Below, piece by piece: positions 1 through 11,009 of a stretch of 64,000 bases of DNA. Both the position numbers and the translations under genes were made by a program. The stretch's first letter is position 1; each line of letters begins with the position of its first letter. A model generated the notes under the pieces. It had not been told where the DNA came from. It searched no databases and saw nothing but the letters and a program-made list of their open reading frames with translations. The stretch covers positions 1 to 64,000 of the forward strand of contig CAVLGW020000018.1 of NCBI GenBank assembly GCA_963669155.1. Direction: 5' to 3'. This DNA comes from Arbacia lixula (Eukaryota > Echinodermata > Echinoidea > Arbacioida > Arbaciidae).

Positions 1-1340
1 AAAATATATACGACATTATCAAGGTTGGTGGTTGCTAGGAGAAGTAGAACCACACGTCGTAGATATAAATTATGCGGTATCATTTGAAGATTGGAGGTGT
101 GGGGGTGGGGGAGGGGGGGGGGGCATAAACGAACGATAACATTAATCTCAAAAAAAGAATTCGTCAGATAAGAGAGCAAAGTTACCGAGAAGGTGTCATA
201 CTGTCATGACACATTCTAGACAATCCCGTCTGTTTTAAAATCTACATGAACAGTCACTTACCATCCTCATCACAGATGCTAATGTATGGGCGCACAACAA
301 CGTCTGTTTATCGTTTTCCGTTGACATGCTGGAAATGATGAGCACGAATGTGGAAAATGGAGGTTTCTTTCATTAGAGCAACCTGCCAGGCACGTGGAAA
401 ATGACCGATATGGTCACATAATGCCATTAAACATGCATGTCTGGTAGAGTAAATGTAGAGTCACGCGTCATTATTGCAAATGTTAATAGGTGTATCTGGC
501 TAAGCATAGGCGCGTATGGATATTGCGAAAATGGAGAAGGGAGAAGTCGTTTATGGATAGAAGCATTTGGGGGTGGGGGGGGGGAGGTGGGGGGGGGGAA
601 CGTGAACATAAAAGGAGCGAATTTAGTAAGCTGGGATTCAACATTAGTAGGAATCGAAAGAAAGAAGCAAAATGGCGATATATAGTAAACTCCAAACTAG
701 CAGACGAGATTAACATTCAAATAGAAACACGAAGACATTTTATTCTCCATAATTATCCTTCCTCTCCTTGGAGAAACAGCAAATAAATCCAAGACATTGG
801 AAATGAAGGCTGGAAGATGTGAACCGAAAAGAAAAGCATTTACGAAATGATATTAAAAATTTATTAAGCCCCTTGAGATTCTCAGAGCGCGATGGCTTTA
901 CACTTTATGGCGCCGTATAAACTTTAGTAGACATTTTTATAAATATTACAGACGAAGCCCTGCTAAAGAGTCACAGCTTTATCACGGTGATTTATCTGAT
1001 GAGAAAAATGCATCACCCATTACCTATCATTCAGGGAATGCATGAATGCATTTAATACGAACAAATTGTTTGCCCACGTATTGTTTAGGGCGGTTTGGAA
1101 GAGCAGTCTTCGAGACTGAAAATACCACCTTGGTGAAATAAAACGTGAAATGAAAAGAGAAGTGAAACTACAGATGTATTTAGTACACACTGTTGTTGGT
1201 CCCATATTCATGTAGTAATAACAAACCCTAAGCGTTTTTGACCCCCCCCCCCCCCCTCTCCCCTCCCCAGCCCTCTAACATTCGATACAAAATGAGGAAT
1301 AATATTTCACTACAAGTCCACTTTATGCTTGTTATTCATA
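1..1340. other. Intergenic, no gene seen
   Basis: I see no supported gene here. Open frames are short, overlap on both strands and lack recognisable motifs. The stretch holds G runs at 113-123, 575-584 and 589-598, and a 15-base C run at 1242-1256. Frames running through those G runs give glycine or proline tracts that should not be taken as protein. Confidence 0.6.
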
Positions 1341-1344
1341 TTAA

Positions 1345-1709
1345 AGGGAATATACTGTACTGGGAAGTCAAAAAAACTTCGAAAATGTGACCGTGAGCAA
1401 TCTTCTTACCAATGGTCTTAAATTAATGTATTATCCTTTTTAGAAACTTGCTGAAAGTTATTTGTCCTCAAATGATCTACATTTGCAGTTATTAGTGATG
1501 AAATCACAAATCCTCAAAATGTGCAGGCCGAACAATTGGAGGATTTGTGATTTAATCACTAATTTCTACACATGTGGATCATTTCAGGGCAAATAACTTT
1601 CAGCAGGTTTCTAAAAAGGATAATACATGAATTTAAGACCATGGGTAAGAAGATTGCTCACCGTCTCCTGTTTGAAGGTTTTTTGTCTTCCCAGTACAGT
1701 ATATTCCCT
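1345..1709. mobile_element. TTAA-flanked foldback MITE, family A copy 1
   Basis: This 365-bp element is almost wholly an inverted repeat. The left arm begins AGGGAATATACTGTACTGGG just after TTAA (1341-1344), and the right arm ends with its complement just before TTAA (1710-1713). The arms pair through the phrase GAGCAATCTTCTTACCAATGG and on to the centre near 1525. A second copy lies at 22950-23177. It has no coding capacity, so it must have been moved in trans. The TTAA flanks suggest a piggyBac-like source; this is inference from the flanks only. Confidence 0.85.
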
Positions 1710-1713
1710 TTAA

Positions 1714-3597
1714 TTGTATGTCGGGACACAAAAAAAAGGCGGCACTCTAAAACCCGAACCGTTGGTCAAATACTTCGCAGGTTGTTTTTAGTATTGCAAG
1801 CGTATTGTGCGTGCTCCATATATTTGGTGACATTTCCGCATATCAATAGAATGAATAATTATGTGACATTTAAAGATGAAAACAAACTCGATTACAATGA
1901 GGATAAAAAAATAATACAAGTATAAGAATACGTCTCTACCACGTTTAGAGCAATTATCTCTGGCCTATATACTTTTCATTTCGAACTACTCAAGTTCCTC
2001 GTGCTTTTGACATTGGATATGCCTCGTGCAGTGAATCATTATGAAAGCAATTTTATCAACAGCAGTGAAATTTCAATTTCCGATTGATGGACGATTAAAG
2101 TCTGACATAGTTGGATATGTACCTCTTATGCATGGGATCCTATTTCAATTAGTAGACATCCGGGCTAAGAAAACTTATGACGTTCACAGGTAAAACGATA
2201 TGCATCTGCCTATAATGTCTGTCTTTAAAAGAAGGCACTTTGAATACAATTTCTTCATCCATTGATTCCAAGGGTATTTTGCGTAAACAACTACGTCATC
2301 TGCAAAATTTTACCGGTCAACGTTGTCTTGAGATACGGCGGGAGAATCTTGAGGTTACCCTAGAAAGAAGCGTCTATGTATCTACGGTTCTCTTAGTCAA
2401 CGTAACTTGACAAAGGTCACCGCAGCGATTTCATCTAAATCCAATACAATTCTCCTTCTTGCGGAACCCCCGAATGAGTGAGCATGCTGAGGAGACGATA
2501 ATGAGTTCAGGATAATTTCAGAGGACGTGAGGATATTCATAATCGAGGCCGATTCATGTTACTCTCACTTCTCCCTCAGACCATGGACCTATCATGGATG
2601 GACTGCGCTCGGATAGACTTCCTTTGATCTATGAGGTCCGCCGCCTCATAAAAATCCAAGACATTCAGGTGTTTTAAACAACTAGCTGTATTTCTAATTA
2701 GCTAGTGCCTTCCTCTGAATAACAAAAGAAAATCTGTTTTGAGAAGTATGCCAACCGTTCAGCCTTCGCTGGGAGCTCGTTGCTGATCTTTTTACACACA
2801 CTGTGAATTAGTTTTGGGGTAAGCGAAGGGAAACTTTGAAAAAAATTGTAGAAAGAATTTGGTCCGTAACTTTTTCGGACACCTCCGCACACGAAATTGA
2901 GGTTGTTTCCATGAAAGATGAAACACTCAATAAACGATTTACAAGATATTTTTAAGGAAATATTATTTGGAAATGTGTGATATGGAGGCATTTCTCTGGC
3001 ATGTTTTCTATAGTATTCTCATTTTATCACAAAAAACGAAGCAACAATATAATCTGAAATTCACAGAATCGTATCTTTATAAGATGTAATACTACTGCAC
3101 ATGCACTTCAGTTCATGTAGTGGTTCTGAAATCTTCTGCGCATACAGAATATATATTCCTCAAAATGCATCCTACATTTTGTCATGCTTGTTTGGCGGCG
3201 GATCTCCCTCGATCAAAGAGCCAAACGCGTAAAATATTCCATTGTGACATCAATGCACACGACTGCTGTAGGAATAAATTACACTTCGTGCTGACTCCAT
3301 TCCTTACACCTCTCTGCTCAGACTCAACTCTTTAAATGACACATGTGATTTTATTCACGATTAATTCACACAATTTCCATAAAGTTAATATGGGATAAGC
3401 ATGGTCTGTAAATACAATGTCGAACCTGTCTTGATATGCTAATAATCTATTTTCCCCACCTACCTTTTGCCTTTTCATAGATTCATAGAGACATCCGATA
3501 TCATGAACAAACATTGATTATTAGAACGCAATAAAATTGATTTGGTTGGTGTTGTATACGGTGTTCGCACTCTAGCATGTCTGTTTTGTGTTTGGAC

Positions 3598-3598
<1 letters not shown>
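1714..3598. other. Intergenic, no gene seen
   Basis: AT-rich sequence with no convincing coding region, RNA gene or repeat. The frames present (for example near 2698-2991 on the minus strand) are under 100 codons, lack recognisable domains and are not supported by splice signals. Confidence 0.5.

Positions 3599-3632
<34 letters not shown>
3599..3632. repeat. (TA)n microsatellite
   Basis: An uninterrupted TA dinucleotide run of about 34 bases. It produces a false isoleucine-tyrosine tract in minus-strand frames. Confidence 0.97.
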
Positions 3633-3635
<3 letters not shown>

Positions 3636-4832
3636 CTAGATGGTAACATAGCCGGACATCTGATATAAAAAAGGGGTCCAATTACGGGACAACTGGAATA
3701 GCCGAACATTTTGCCGTCCAGCTATTGTTTTTATGCCTTTTTTCTCATGGAATCGCTGCTTCAATGGACAAGATTGTATGGGGTTATAAAGGAAATGTCG
3801 CCATCTAGCGGTAGAAACAATTTCCAAAACCGTAACTTTCCTTCAAAAGTAAAAAATCTTTTCTGATTATACTGGGTTGTATATCAAGCATGTGTTAAAG
3901 TGGTACATCTGCTGGACATCATCATTTTTCATTTTTTTATGATAACGAATATGGTATATCTTCATTACATGATAAGTTTGGGCAATACAGTTATCAATCG
4001 TCCCTCCATTAAAATTTTACTCTTATATAATCTATAAACTCAAATATCTTGCAAATATGGTAAAAACGAGGGGTCTAAAACTTGATGAAATCTGTCCGTA
4101 CTGCACTACGTACCTCGCGTCGTTCTGATATCCTCGATCGATCGATAGTACAGATCGTGCGCGCGTACGCGCGCGGCTCTGGTGTACGTACGTGTTTTTT
4201 TTGTATTAAGAAGTTTTTATTTGTCAACAACTTCAATTCATACATGTGATATACAAAATAAAATACATACGGCAATACAATATATCCTTACAAATTAATA
4301 TATGAATACATTGTAAACTCATATAGTTAACACTTTACATTTTCTCTTTTTTCCTTTAGTGTTACAATAACACCTAATAAAACTCAACGTACTCAATTTT
4401 TTTGTAGTGTCAAAATATTCATAACATGACAAATTTTCCAAATACACAAAGCCAATCATTAATACAACCTAGTCGAATTGAAGCCATTAACAAGGATTTT
4501 CCATAACCCCCCCCCCCCCTCCCCACCTTGGCCTCATTCCTCAAATATTTCATATCCTCTAACAACAACAACAGCATCTGGCCCTGAACCCTACACCTCC
4601 CCATAACCCCTCCCCCTCCCATGCCCTTCGTCGTCACAACCTTCCCGTTCTACTCGTGTGGGGGCGGAAAGAACGTTTTCTTTCCTTCTCTGAATGGTAA
4701 GAATGAAACAAAAATATATATATATATACATATATTTATTAATGAAAAATACTCTCATACCTCAAATAGTTTATTCATTATCGTTATTATACACACATGT
4801 TATTTATTTCATTTATTCATTTTCACTTCATT
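3633..4832. other. Intergenic, no gene seen
   Basis: No gene supported. A small CpG-rich patch at about 4100-4200 contains nested palindromes (GATCGATCGATC and GCGCGCGTACGCGCGC). A 13-base C run lies at 4507-4519, followed by a CCCC/TCCC-rich tract. From about 4700 the sequence turns into T-rich and TA-rich low complexity leading into the LINE tail. Confidence 0.5.
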
Positions 4833-4893
4833 TTTTTTTATTATCATTATTTTATTATTATTATTATTATTATTTTTTTTTTTTTTTGCACAT

Positions 4894-7800
4894 CTAGCTC
4901 TCCCTAAACTCCTCCCAACATTCCCATTTTCTTAAGTGAAGGGGGTATTTATTTCTATTTAATGCCAATTTTCTTTCTTCAAATTCATCTTCTTTGAATT
5001 TACGTTTAATCTTATTCAAAACTATTTCTGATTTTTTTTCTCTACCACTGAAAACTAAATACTTCACAAGGATTATTAAGTGATTAACCAATTTTTCTTT
5101 TCCTTGATCTGCTAATTTTATCCCCCAAAATATGTCTTCCCAAGTAAGATTGGTGAAAGAAACAAAGTCAAAAATATTCTCGCAGTCTCTCCATATTAAT
5201 TTTGCTTTTCCGCATTGAAAAAATAAATGACGATAAGTCTCTTCTTCTCTTTTACAGTAGCTACACAGATTAGAATCAACTTTCCCAAATAAATACAAAT
5301 GCTGATTTGTATAAATGATTCCGTGTATTAATTTAAATTGGAACTCTCTAAGTCGGCTGTTTAATGTACATTGCCTGGGTCTTTTAAAAATATTTTCTAT
5401 GTCTTTATCTGAAAGACGATAGTTACACTTTAGTCTTGTGAATACTCCAGGTGTTATTGCTTTCTGGTTAAGAAATGTTGTGTAAATTTTTTTTGATGCA
5501 ATGTTATTTATTGCTACAACGTTTTTCCCTAATAAAAAAACTATGTCAGGATCATCAGGAATTGTGTCTCTATCTGTTCTCATATTTCTCTTCCAGCTGA
5601 CCGGAAGTGTATCATAGATCTTCCCAATCAATTCAACGTCATTGGATTCTAATCCTCGTCGTTGAAAGTATCCAAGGGATCTTAATTTTCCGTCACTATC
5701 CATTATGTGGTTCAATCTATATACTTTTTTGTCAAAAAGCTTTCTGTCAAATATACACTTTCCGTTAACTCGTATGAATTTATTATTAAACATTATTTCA
5801 TTTCCTTTATAAGGTTCATAATTCTGCTGGAAATTCCTCGTTTCTATCCACACTTCCAGAAGATCTGTATAGAATTTTGGCAATGTTAAATTCAAAAGGC
5901 CAAGTAAATAGTCACAAGAAAAAATGAAACTTCCGCCTACATGTTGTGTAGCGTGATTAAAATATAACTTCCATTTCATTTCGTTATTTTCCAAAAGTTT
6001 TTTGACCCACATAACTCTCTGTGCTTTTATTATCAGTTCAAAATTCATCATTTTCAGACCTCCCAAATGGTAATCCAGATACATCGTATTTTTATTAATT
6101 TTATTTCTTCCACCCCACAGGAACTCAAAAGTTATCTTTTCTAACTCCTCATAAACCCATTTTGGAACTGGCATGAGGGATGCTGTGTATATGAATTTTG
6201 AATATATAAATAATTTTAGTAACTGTATTTTACCCATCAATGTCAAATCCCTCTGTTTCCACCAATCTAAAAGTTTTTTTGTTTTACTTAATATTTCTTT
6301 ATAATTCAAATTTTCTTTTACTTCATTGTTCGAAGAAAAAAACACCCCTAATATCTTAACAAAATCCACTCTCTGGCCAAAGGGTATTTCATAAGATTTT
6401 CCTTGTAAAGCCCCAATCAACAGAACTTTTGTTTTATCTTTATTAACACCAAATCCTGAAATATTTCCAAAATTCTCTAATAAACATTTGACTTTTCTTA
6501 TTGAATCTTCATCTTGAACAAAAAGGGTCATATCATCTGCATACATGACTTGTTTTATTTCCTCCTTTCCAAACAAAATACCTTTAACTTCCCTATTATA
6601 TCTTATATTATGTGTCAGTATTTCTAAACATAAAATAAACAGGTATGGGGAGAGGGGATCCCCCTGCCTTACGCCTCTGCGTACCTCAAAATATCCCGTT
6701 GACATTCCTCCATTAAAAATACAACTTAATGAGTTTTTGTACAAAATTTCCACCCATCTGCAAAACTGTGGACCGAAGTTATAAAAATTTAATATTTTAT
6801 TAAGAAAATCGTGGGACACCGAATCAAAAGCCTTTTGGAAGTCAATTGCTATCATATACCCTGGTAAGTCATATTGTGTGGCATGGAATATTACGTCATC
6901 TATTATTCGGATTGCTTCTCCAATAGTTCTCCCGTTCATAAAACCTATTTGATCTACTGAAATAATGTCTTCTAAAACATCTTTTAATCTTGTTGCCAAG
7001 ACTTTAGATAGAATTTTATAATCAATATTTAATAATGATATTGGCCTGTAATTCTTAAGTAAGTGAGGGTCCTTCCCATCTTTGGCAATCAGAATGACCA
7101 CAGCTTGTTTTTGTGATGCAGTTAGTTCTCCCGTTTCAAAAGCCTCGTTAAAGGCCCCTAGTAATGTATCTTTTATTTCTGTCCAGAATGTAGTAAAAAA
7201 TTCTACGGTCAGTCCGTCATTCCCTGGTGATTTATTTTGTTTCATTCCTTGAAGGACTGCAAAACATTCTCCTTCATAAACTTTTCCTTCACAATTTGTT
7301 TTGCTTTCATTTGACAATGACGGTAAGTTTTTGAAAAAATCTATATCTGATACACTATCTTCTAAAACCTCCTTGGAATACAATTTTGAATAAAAGGATT
7401 TAATCATCTTGAGAATTTCTGTTTCCTTATCTATTATATACCCATCCGGATTGACCAAAGTCTTTATAATACACTTTTTCTTATTTGCATGTAACAGTTG
7501 ACTAAAATATCTAGTATCCTTTTCTCCACTTTCGTACCAAGTTGCCCTGGATCGTATTTTTATTCCTTCATTTATATAATTAAAAGTAGCTGCTAGATCT
7601 TCTTTTTTCTTTTTCAATTTTTCAAATATTTCTTCATTGCTTACTTCTGAAAGATTAAGTTCTAAAATCTCGATTTCTTTTTCAAGATTTTCTCTTTTCT
7701 TTCTTCTTTCTACAGCTAAGTTCTTTGAAAAGGCCTGTGTAAAATGTCTTATCTTCATTTTGATGTAGTCCCAGAGAACTCTTTTATCTTTGATGTCTGT

Positions 7801-8136
7801 TTTCAAATTATTTTTTAGACGAATTATTTCCTCTTTCATTTGCTTAACATACTCTACGTTTGTGCAAAGACTATTATTGAATTTCCAATAAGATCCCTTT
7901 TTACTTTTTTCTGCATCAGTTCCAGTATCATAAAGAGACAAAAATATTGCTGAATGATCGGGAGCTAAAGAGGATATTATGTCACACTTTGTAACCAAAC
8001 CTTGTATATTTTCAGACATAAGCCAATAGTCTAAACGACTTTGCATAAATGGATTTTGTTTGGTATATGTGTACTGTTTTTTCAGTCGATTTCTTTCTCT
8101 CCATATATCTATTAAATGTAGCTCTTCCATAACCAA
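4894..8136 (-). pseudogene. LINE ORF2, reverse transcriptase part
   Basis: An open frame of 1,080 codons. Its start carries the end of the endonuclease domain: SRLDYWLMS and the APDHSAIF signature. Reverse transcriptase blocks follow in order: SPGNDGLTVEFF, NYRPISLLNIDYKILSKVLA, DQIGFMNGRTIGEAIR, the catalytic AIDFQKAFDSVSHDF, RRGVRQGDPLSPYLF, the YADD box in QVMYADDMTLF, and KILGVFF. The C-terminal part holds HLGGLKMMNF and a CSYC...H...C motif (LCSYCKREEETYRHLFFQC). These features fit the L1/Tx1 group. The frame is intact to its stop, but it is out of phase with the endonuclease start, so the annotated ATG is internal to the ancestral ORF2. Target-primed reverse transcription is the family role. 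Confidence 0.92.
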
Positions 8137-8194
8137 ACTGACTTCTTTACTAAATCTATTACTAGTTTTTTTTACTTTACCATTGTAATCTAAG

Positions 8195-8665
8195 TCATCT
8201 CATAATCAAATTAAAGTCCCCTCCGATGATAACATGGTTTTTATCTTTATTTTTTTGTTTTAACCTTTTACATAAATCCTGAATCATATCTATTTGTTGC
8301 TTTTCTTTGTCCCTGGTCGGAAAATAAACATTACACAACACAATTCTTTTTCCTTCAATTTCACAGTCTATTATTATATAGCGTCCACTGTCATCCCTCT
8401 CTATCTCTATCAGTTTAAAATCTACGGAATTTTTAATCAAAATAAGTACCCCTTTACTGTGAGGAGAGCCATGGCTATAAAAACATGTCCCATCCCACAT
8501 TGAGCCCCATCTGTCCTCTATATCTTTTGTACTATATGTTTCCTGAAGAAATATGATATCACCCTTTTCTCTGCACCAAGAGAATATTATCCCCCTTTTA
8601 GCATTTTCTCTGATTCCTCTTACGTTAAGAGAACACAGTTTCCAATTTATCTTTCTACTCATCAT
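8195..8665 (-). pseudogene. LINE ORF2, endonuclease part (frame-broken)
   Basis: The amino-terminal part of ORF2 is an exonuclease/endonuclease/phosphatase-fold nuclease. I chose the ATG pair at 8665-8660 because the protein from there opens with KLCSLNVRG, the first catalytic strand. Downstream motifs are IIFLQETYS (metal-binding Glu), SHGSPHSKGVLILIK, LCNVYFPT and IIGGDFNLI (catalytic Asp and Asn). The frame then terminates at 8195, while endonuclease-like sequence continues in another frame toward 8136. A single-base indel near 8195 therefore explains the break. The short 8655-8948 frame upstream overlaps it and has no recognisable ORF1 features. Confidence 0.88.
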
Positions 8666-8949
8666 TGTGCAGGTGGTAAAGCCAAACAAAACATGGTGCT
8701 TCCATAGGAAGAGCCAGACGTGCAGCAACCAAGAATCTAACCATAATGTTATGAATTTGATTTCGATCATGAGTTTTATCACAATAAGAACTGATATAAA
8801 ATCCTGTGTTTTTGTTGTTTATGTATTCCACTTTTTTTCTTTCCACGATTCCCATTACCCCCACACAAGTAGAACATCCCACCCAGTCTGACATGAATCT
8901 ACTACCAAGAGTAAATTCATCCTTGTCGACAAGAGATGGGAAAAGCATG

Positions 8950-9790
8950 ACTTCGATTTAAGGGACCCTTCTCCTCCTTAAAAAAAATTAGAATAAGAAA
9001 AAAGAAAAATGAATAATTTTGAATAAAAAAAAAAAATAAAAAAAAATTAGATATATCAAATATACATATGTCATACATATATATATATATACACACATAT
9101 ATATACATATATACTTATACACATACTGACATACATATACATACACATATATAAAAGCACATTAACTAAAGTTAAACTCCCATTCACATTGAACCCTTGT
9201 ATACTTTTTATACACAGAATGGGAACACCAAAACACCCCTGGTTAATGGAATGTATGATTCTGATATAGAATAGGGAAGCAAAAACAAAATCCACCAAAA
9301 TCAGAAGATGAACTAAGCTACCGAACTCCGAAAGCCCTGCCCCCGTCTGGCGTCCGGAGACCAGCCCAACCCGCGCCCCCATGAAGAGCAAGAAAAGAAT
9401 AAAACTGACGATGCCGCATCCCCACAAAACGAAACCTTAACGTTTTTTTGTTTTTGTTTTTTTTTTCTCTCCTGAAGGGAGAGAAAAGGGAAAGTCGTGG
9501 CGCCACACCGTCGGCCTACCCGCCTCGCATCCATGACAACACGCACAAAACTACTCAACAGAAACATGCCGGAAATGCAAATCCCCCTTCCATTCTCCCA
9601 CGTTCAAGCACATTTTCTCTTATTTCTAACTATTCCCACTTGCCATTGTCTTATTTCTAACAAAACAAAACAAAATATTGAAAAAAATCTAAGCATCCTG
9701 AAGGATGAACTATCATATCCATTGCTTTCTTTTATCTGACTCCAATCTTGGTCCATTTATTTCAGTGCCTAATAGTATAGGCTCTGAGAA
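8950..9790. other. Low-complexity and unassigned sequence upstream of LINE
   Basis: A-rich sequence (about 8975-9050) and TA/CA dinucleotide sequence (about 9060-9150) are followed by a more GC-rich stretch near 9330-9540 with overlapping open frames on both strands. I recognise no domain in any frame. It could be LINE 5' sequence or ordinary intergenic DNA. Confidence 0.4.
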
Positions 9791-9799
9791 AATAAGGGG

Positions 9800-10130
9800 G
9801 AAATAGAAAGGCATGCTAGAATACTATTAATAAAAAAAACCATTTTCAATTCTGAACTATCTATAGTTCAGAAGAATGTCATTATTATTATGTAAAAGAA
9901 AAAGAAAACTGGTAGTGGGTTCTGGAAAAAAAAAAAAAAAAAAAAAAGATCCACGCCAGAAAGGCATGCTAAAATAATATTAACAGTGACCTTTTTAATT
10001 CTGACCTACCAGTAGTTCAGAATGTCATTAAAACTATTCATTATGTAAGACATACCATTCTGAAAACCATCTGTAGTTCAGAGGAATGTCTTTCAGAATC
10101 TTCATTATATAACAAAACAAACCCTTATGT
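9800..10130. repeat. Short diverged tandem repeat
   Basis: The phrase around TAGTTCAGAAGAATGTCATT recurs three times (near 9860, 10010 and 10075), each after a variant of AATTCTGA. The first two copies also share an upstream GGCATGCTA motif. It directly precedes the CpG-rich start region of the SET gene. Confidence 0.6.
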
Positions 10131-10169
10131 TAAAATGCCGGAAAATGCTTCACAAATTATCCCATCTTA

Positions 10170-10352
10170 TAAGAATACGTGTACGTGTACTATACTGTAT
10201 CGATCATATGCGCATGTACAATCGGCGCACGTGTGCACAATGCATAATTTATGCAGCGCTATAGCGCGTATCGTATTGTACCTCAACTAGTCCCCGTGCT
10301 CGCACAGGTGATTGAAACTGAGATTCGGGATCTTCATTTTCTGCCTATTCAG
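10170..10352 (+). promoter_or_regulatory. Probable promoter and non-coding first exon of the SET-recombinase gene
   Basis: A CpG-rich patch (many CGCG/GCGC and CACGTG-like words) stands out from AT-rich surroundings. It is followed by a good splice donor, CAG|GTAAAA, with the exon ending at 10352. The first coding exon at 10872 opens with an acceptor (TTTTCAG), so an untranslated exon must lie upstream, and this is the best candidate. No cDNA evidence is available to me; the transcription start is not defined. Confidence 0.4.
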
Positions 10353-10582
10353 GTAAAATATTATATATTTCAAACATAATTGAATAGATCTAAACGTGGG
10401 AACACTTAGGCCTAATTGATTCTAGATCTAGATCTTAGACTAAGTAAGGATAATGATAAGCCGATGTCTGGCGCTAGTTCATAAGTCAGTGTATCCATTA
10501 ATTCCATATCTTTGCCTTGTATAGCCTATCATTAGGGCCTAGGCCTATGGCTTTGCCTTTGGCACTTATTTTATGAATTTGA

Positions 10583-10643
10583 ACCCTAAACCTAACCCTG
10601 ACCCTGACCCTAACCCTAACCCTGACCCTAACCCTTACCCTAG
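10583..10643. repeat. Interstitial telomere-like CCCTAA repeats
   Basis: About ten degenerate copies of CCCTAA, mixed with CCCTGA variants, in the first intron of the SET gene. They match the TTAGGG-type telomere repeat of many animals and mark either an old break-repair event or simple repeat growth. Confidence 0.85.
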
Positions 10644-10871
10644 ACAATTTCTTTGCCGTTGAATTCGTCCAAAAAAGTGATTTCTAGGTCTGCATTAGCG
10701 CCCGTTTAGCTAGGCCCTAGCCTAGCCGGCCTAGCCCCGGGACTGCTAGGCGGCTAGCTAGCCGTGACTAGTCGCGTAGGCTGCCGTGGATACACTGAAC
10801 TAGCGCCCATCAATGCTGGTTGAGTCGTCACTTTAGTAATTAATATACACACGTTTCTATGGGATTTTCAG

Positions 10872-11009
10872 GTTGGCAACATAACCGCACGAGACAGTCA
10901 ATGAGGCAGTCAAGAAGGAGAGAAACTCAAGCAGATCGGGCAAGGCGATTTATAGAGGAAGGGTCAGATCAGGATGGCTTTGAAGCCAGGCACATCAATG
11001 ACTATATTG
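10872..11009 (+). CDS. SET gene coding exon 1
   Basis: This exon follows acceptor TTTTCAG and ends before donor GTGAGT at 11010. I chose the ATG at 10901 as start because it is the first in frame and gives a basic leader, MRQSRRRETQADRARRF. The exon leads directly into the SET fold (HINDYIG, then RGVF in exon 2). Intron phase is 1. Bases 10872-10900 would be 5' UTR. Confidence 0.8.

Larger units (their letters stand above)
4833..8800 (-). mobile_element. L1/Tx1-type LINE retrotransposon, nearly full ORF2
   Basis: A non-LTR retrotransposon on the minus strand. From its 5' side it carries an apurinic-type endonuclease, a reverse transcriptase with a YADD active site and a C-terminal CCHC-like cysteine motif, which is the order typical of L1/Tx1-group ORF2. 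The stop codon is followed after only about 6 bases by an A run and a TAA-repeat tail (plus-strand T/TTA tract at about 4833-4890), giving a very short 3' UTR. No convincing ORF1 was found upstream, and low-complexity A/T sequence begins by about 8970, so the copy is probably 5' truncated. One frame break near 8195 splits ORF2. I did not identify target-site duplications. Confidence 0.9.

Noticed and set aside
9071-9427. A 118-codon minus-strand frame as LINE ORF1
   Set aside because: It runs through a TA/CA microsatellite and has no coiled coil, RRM or zinc-knuckle motif.
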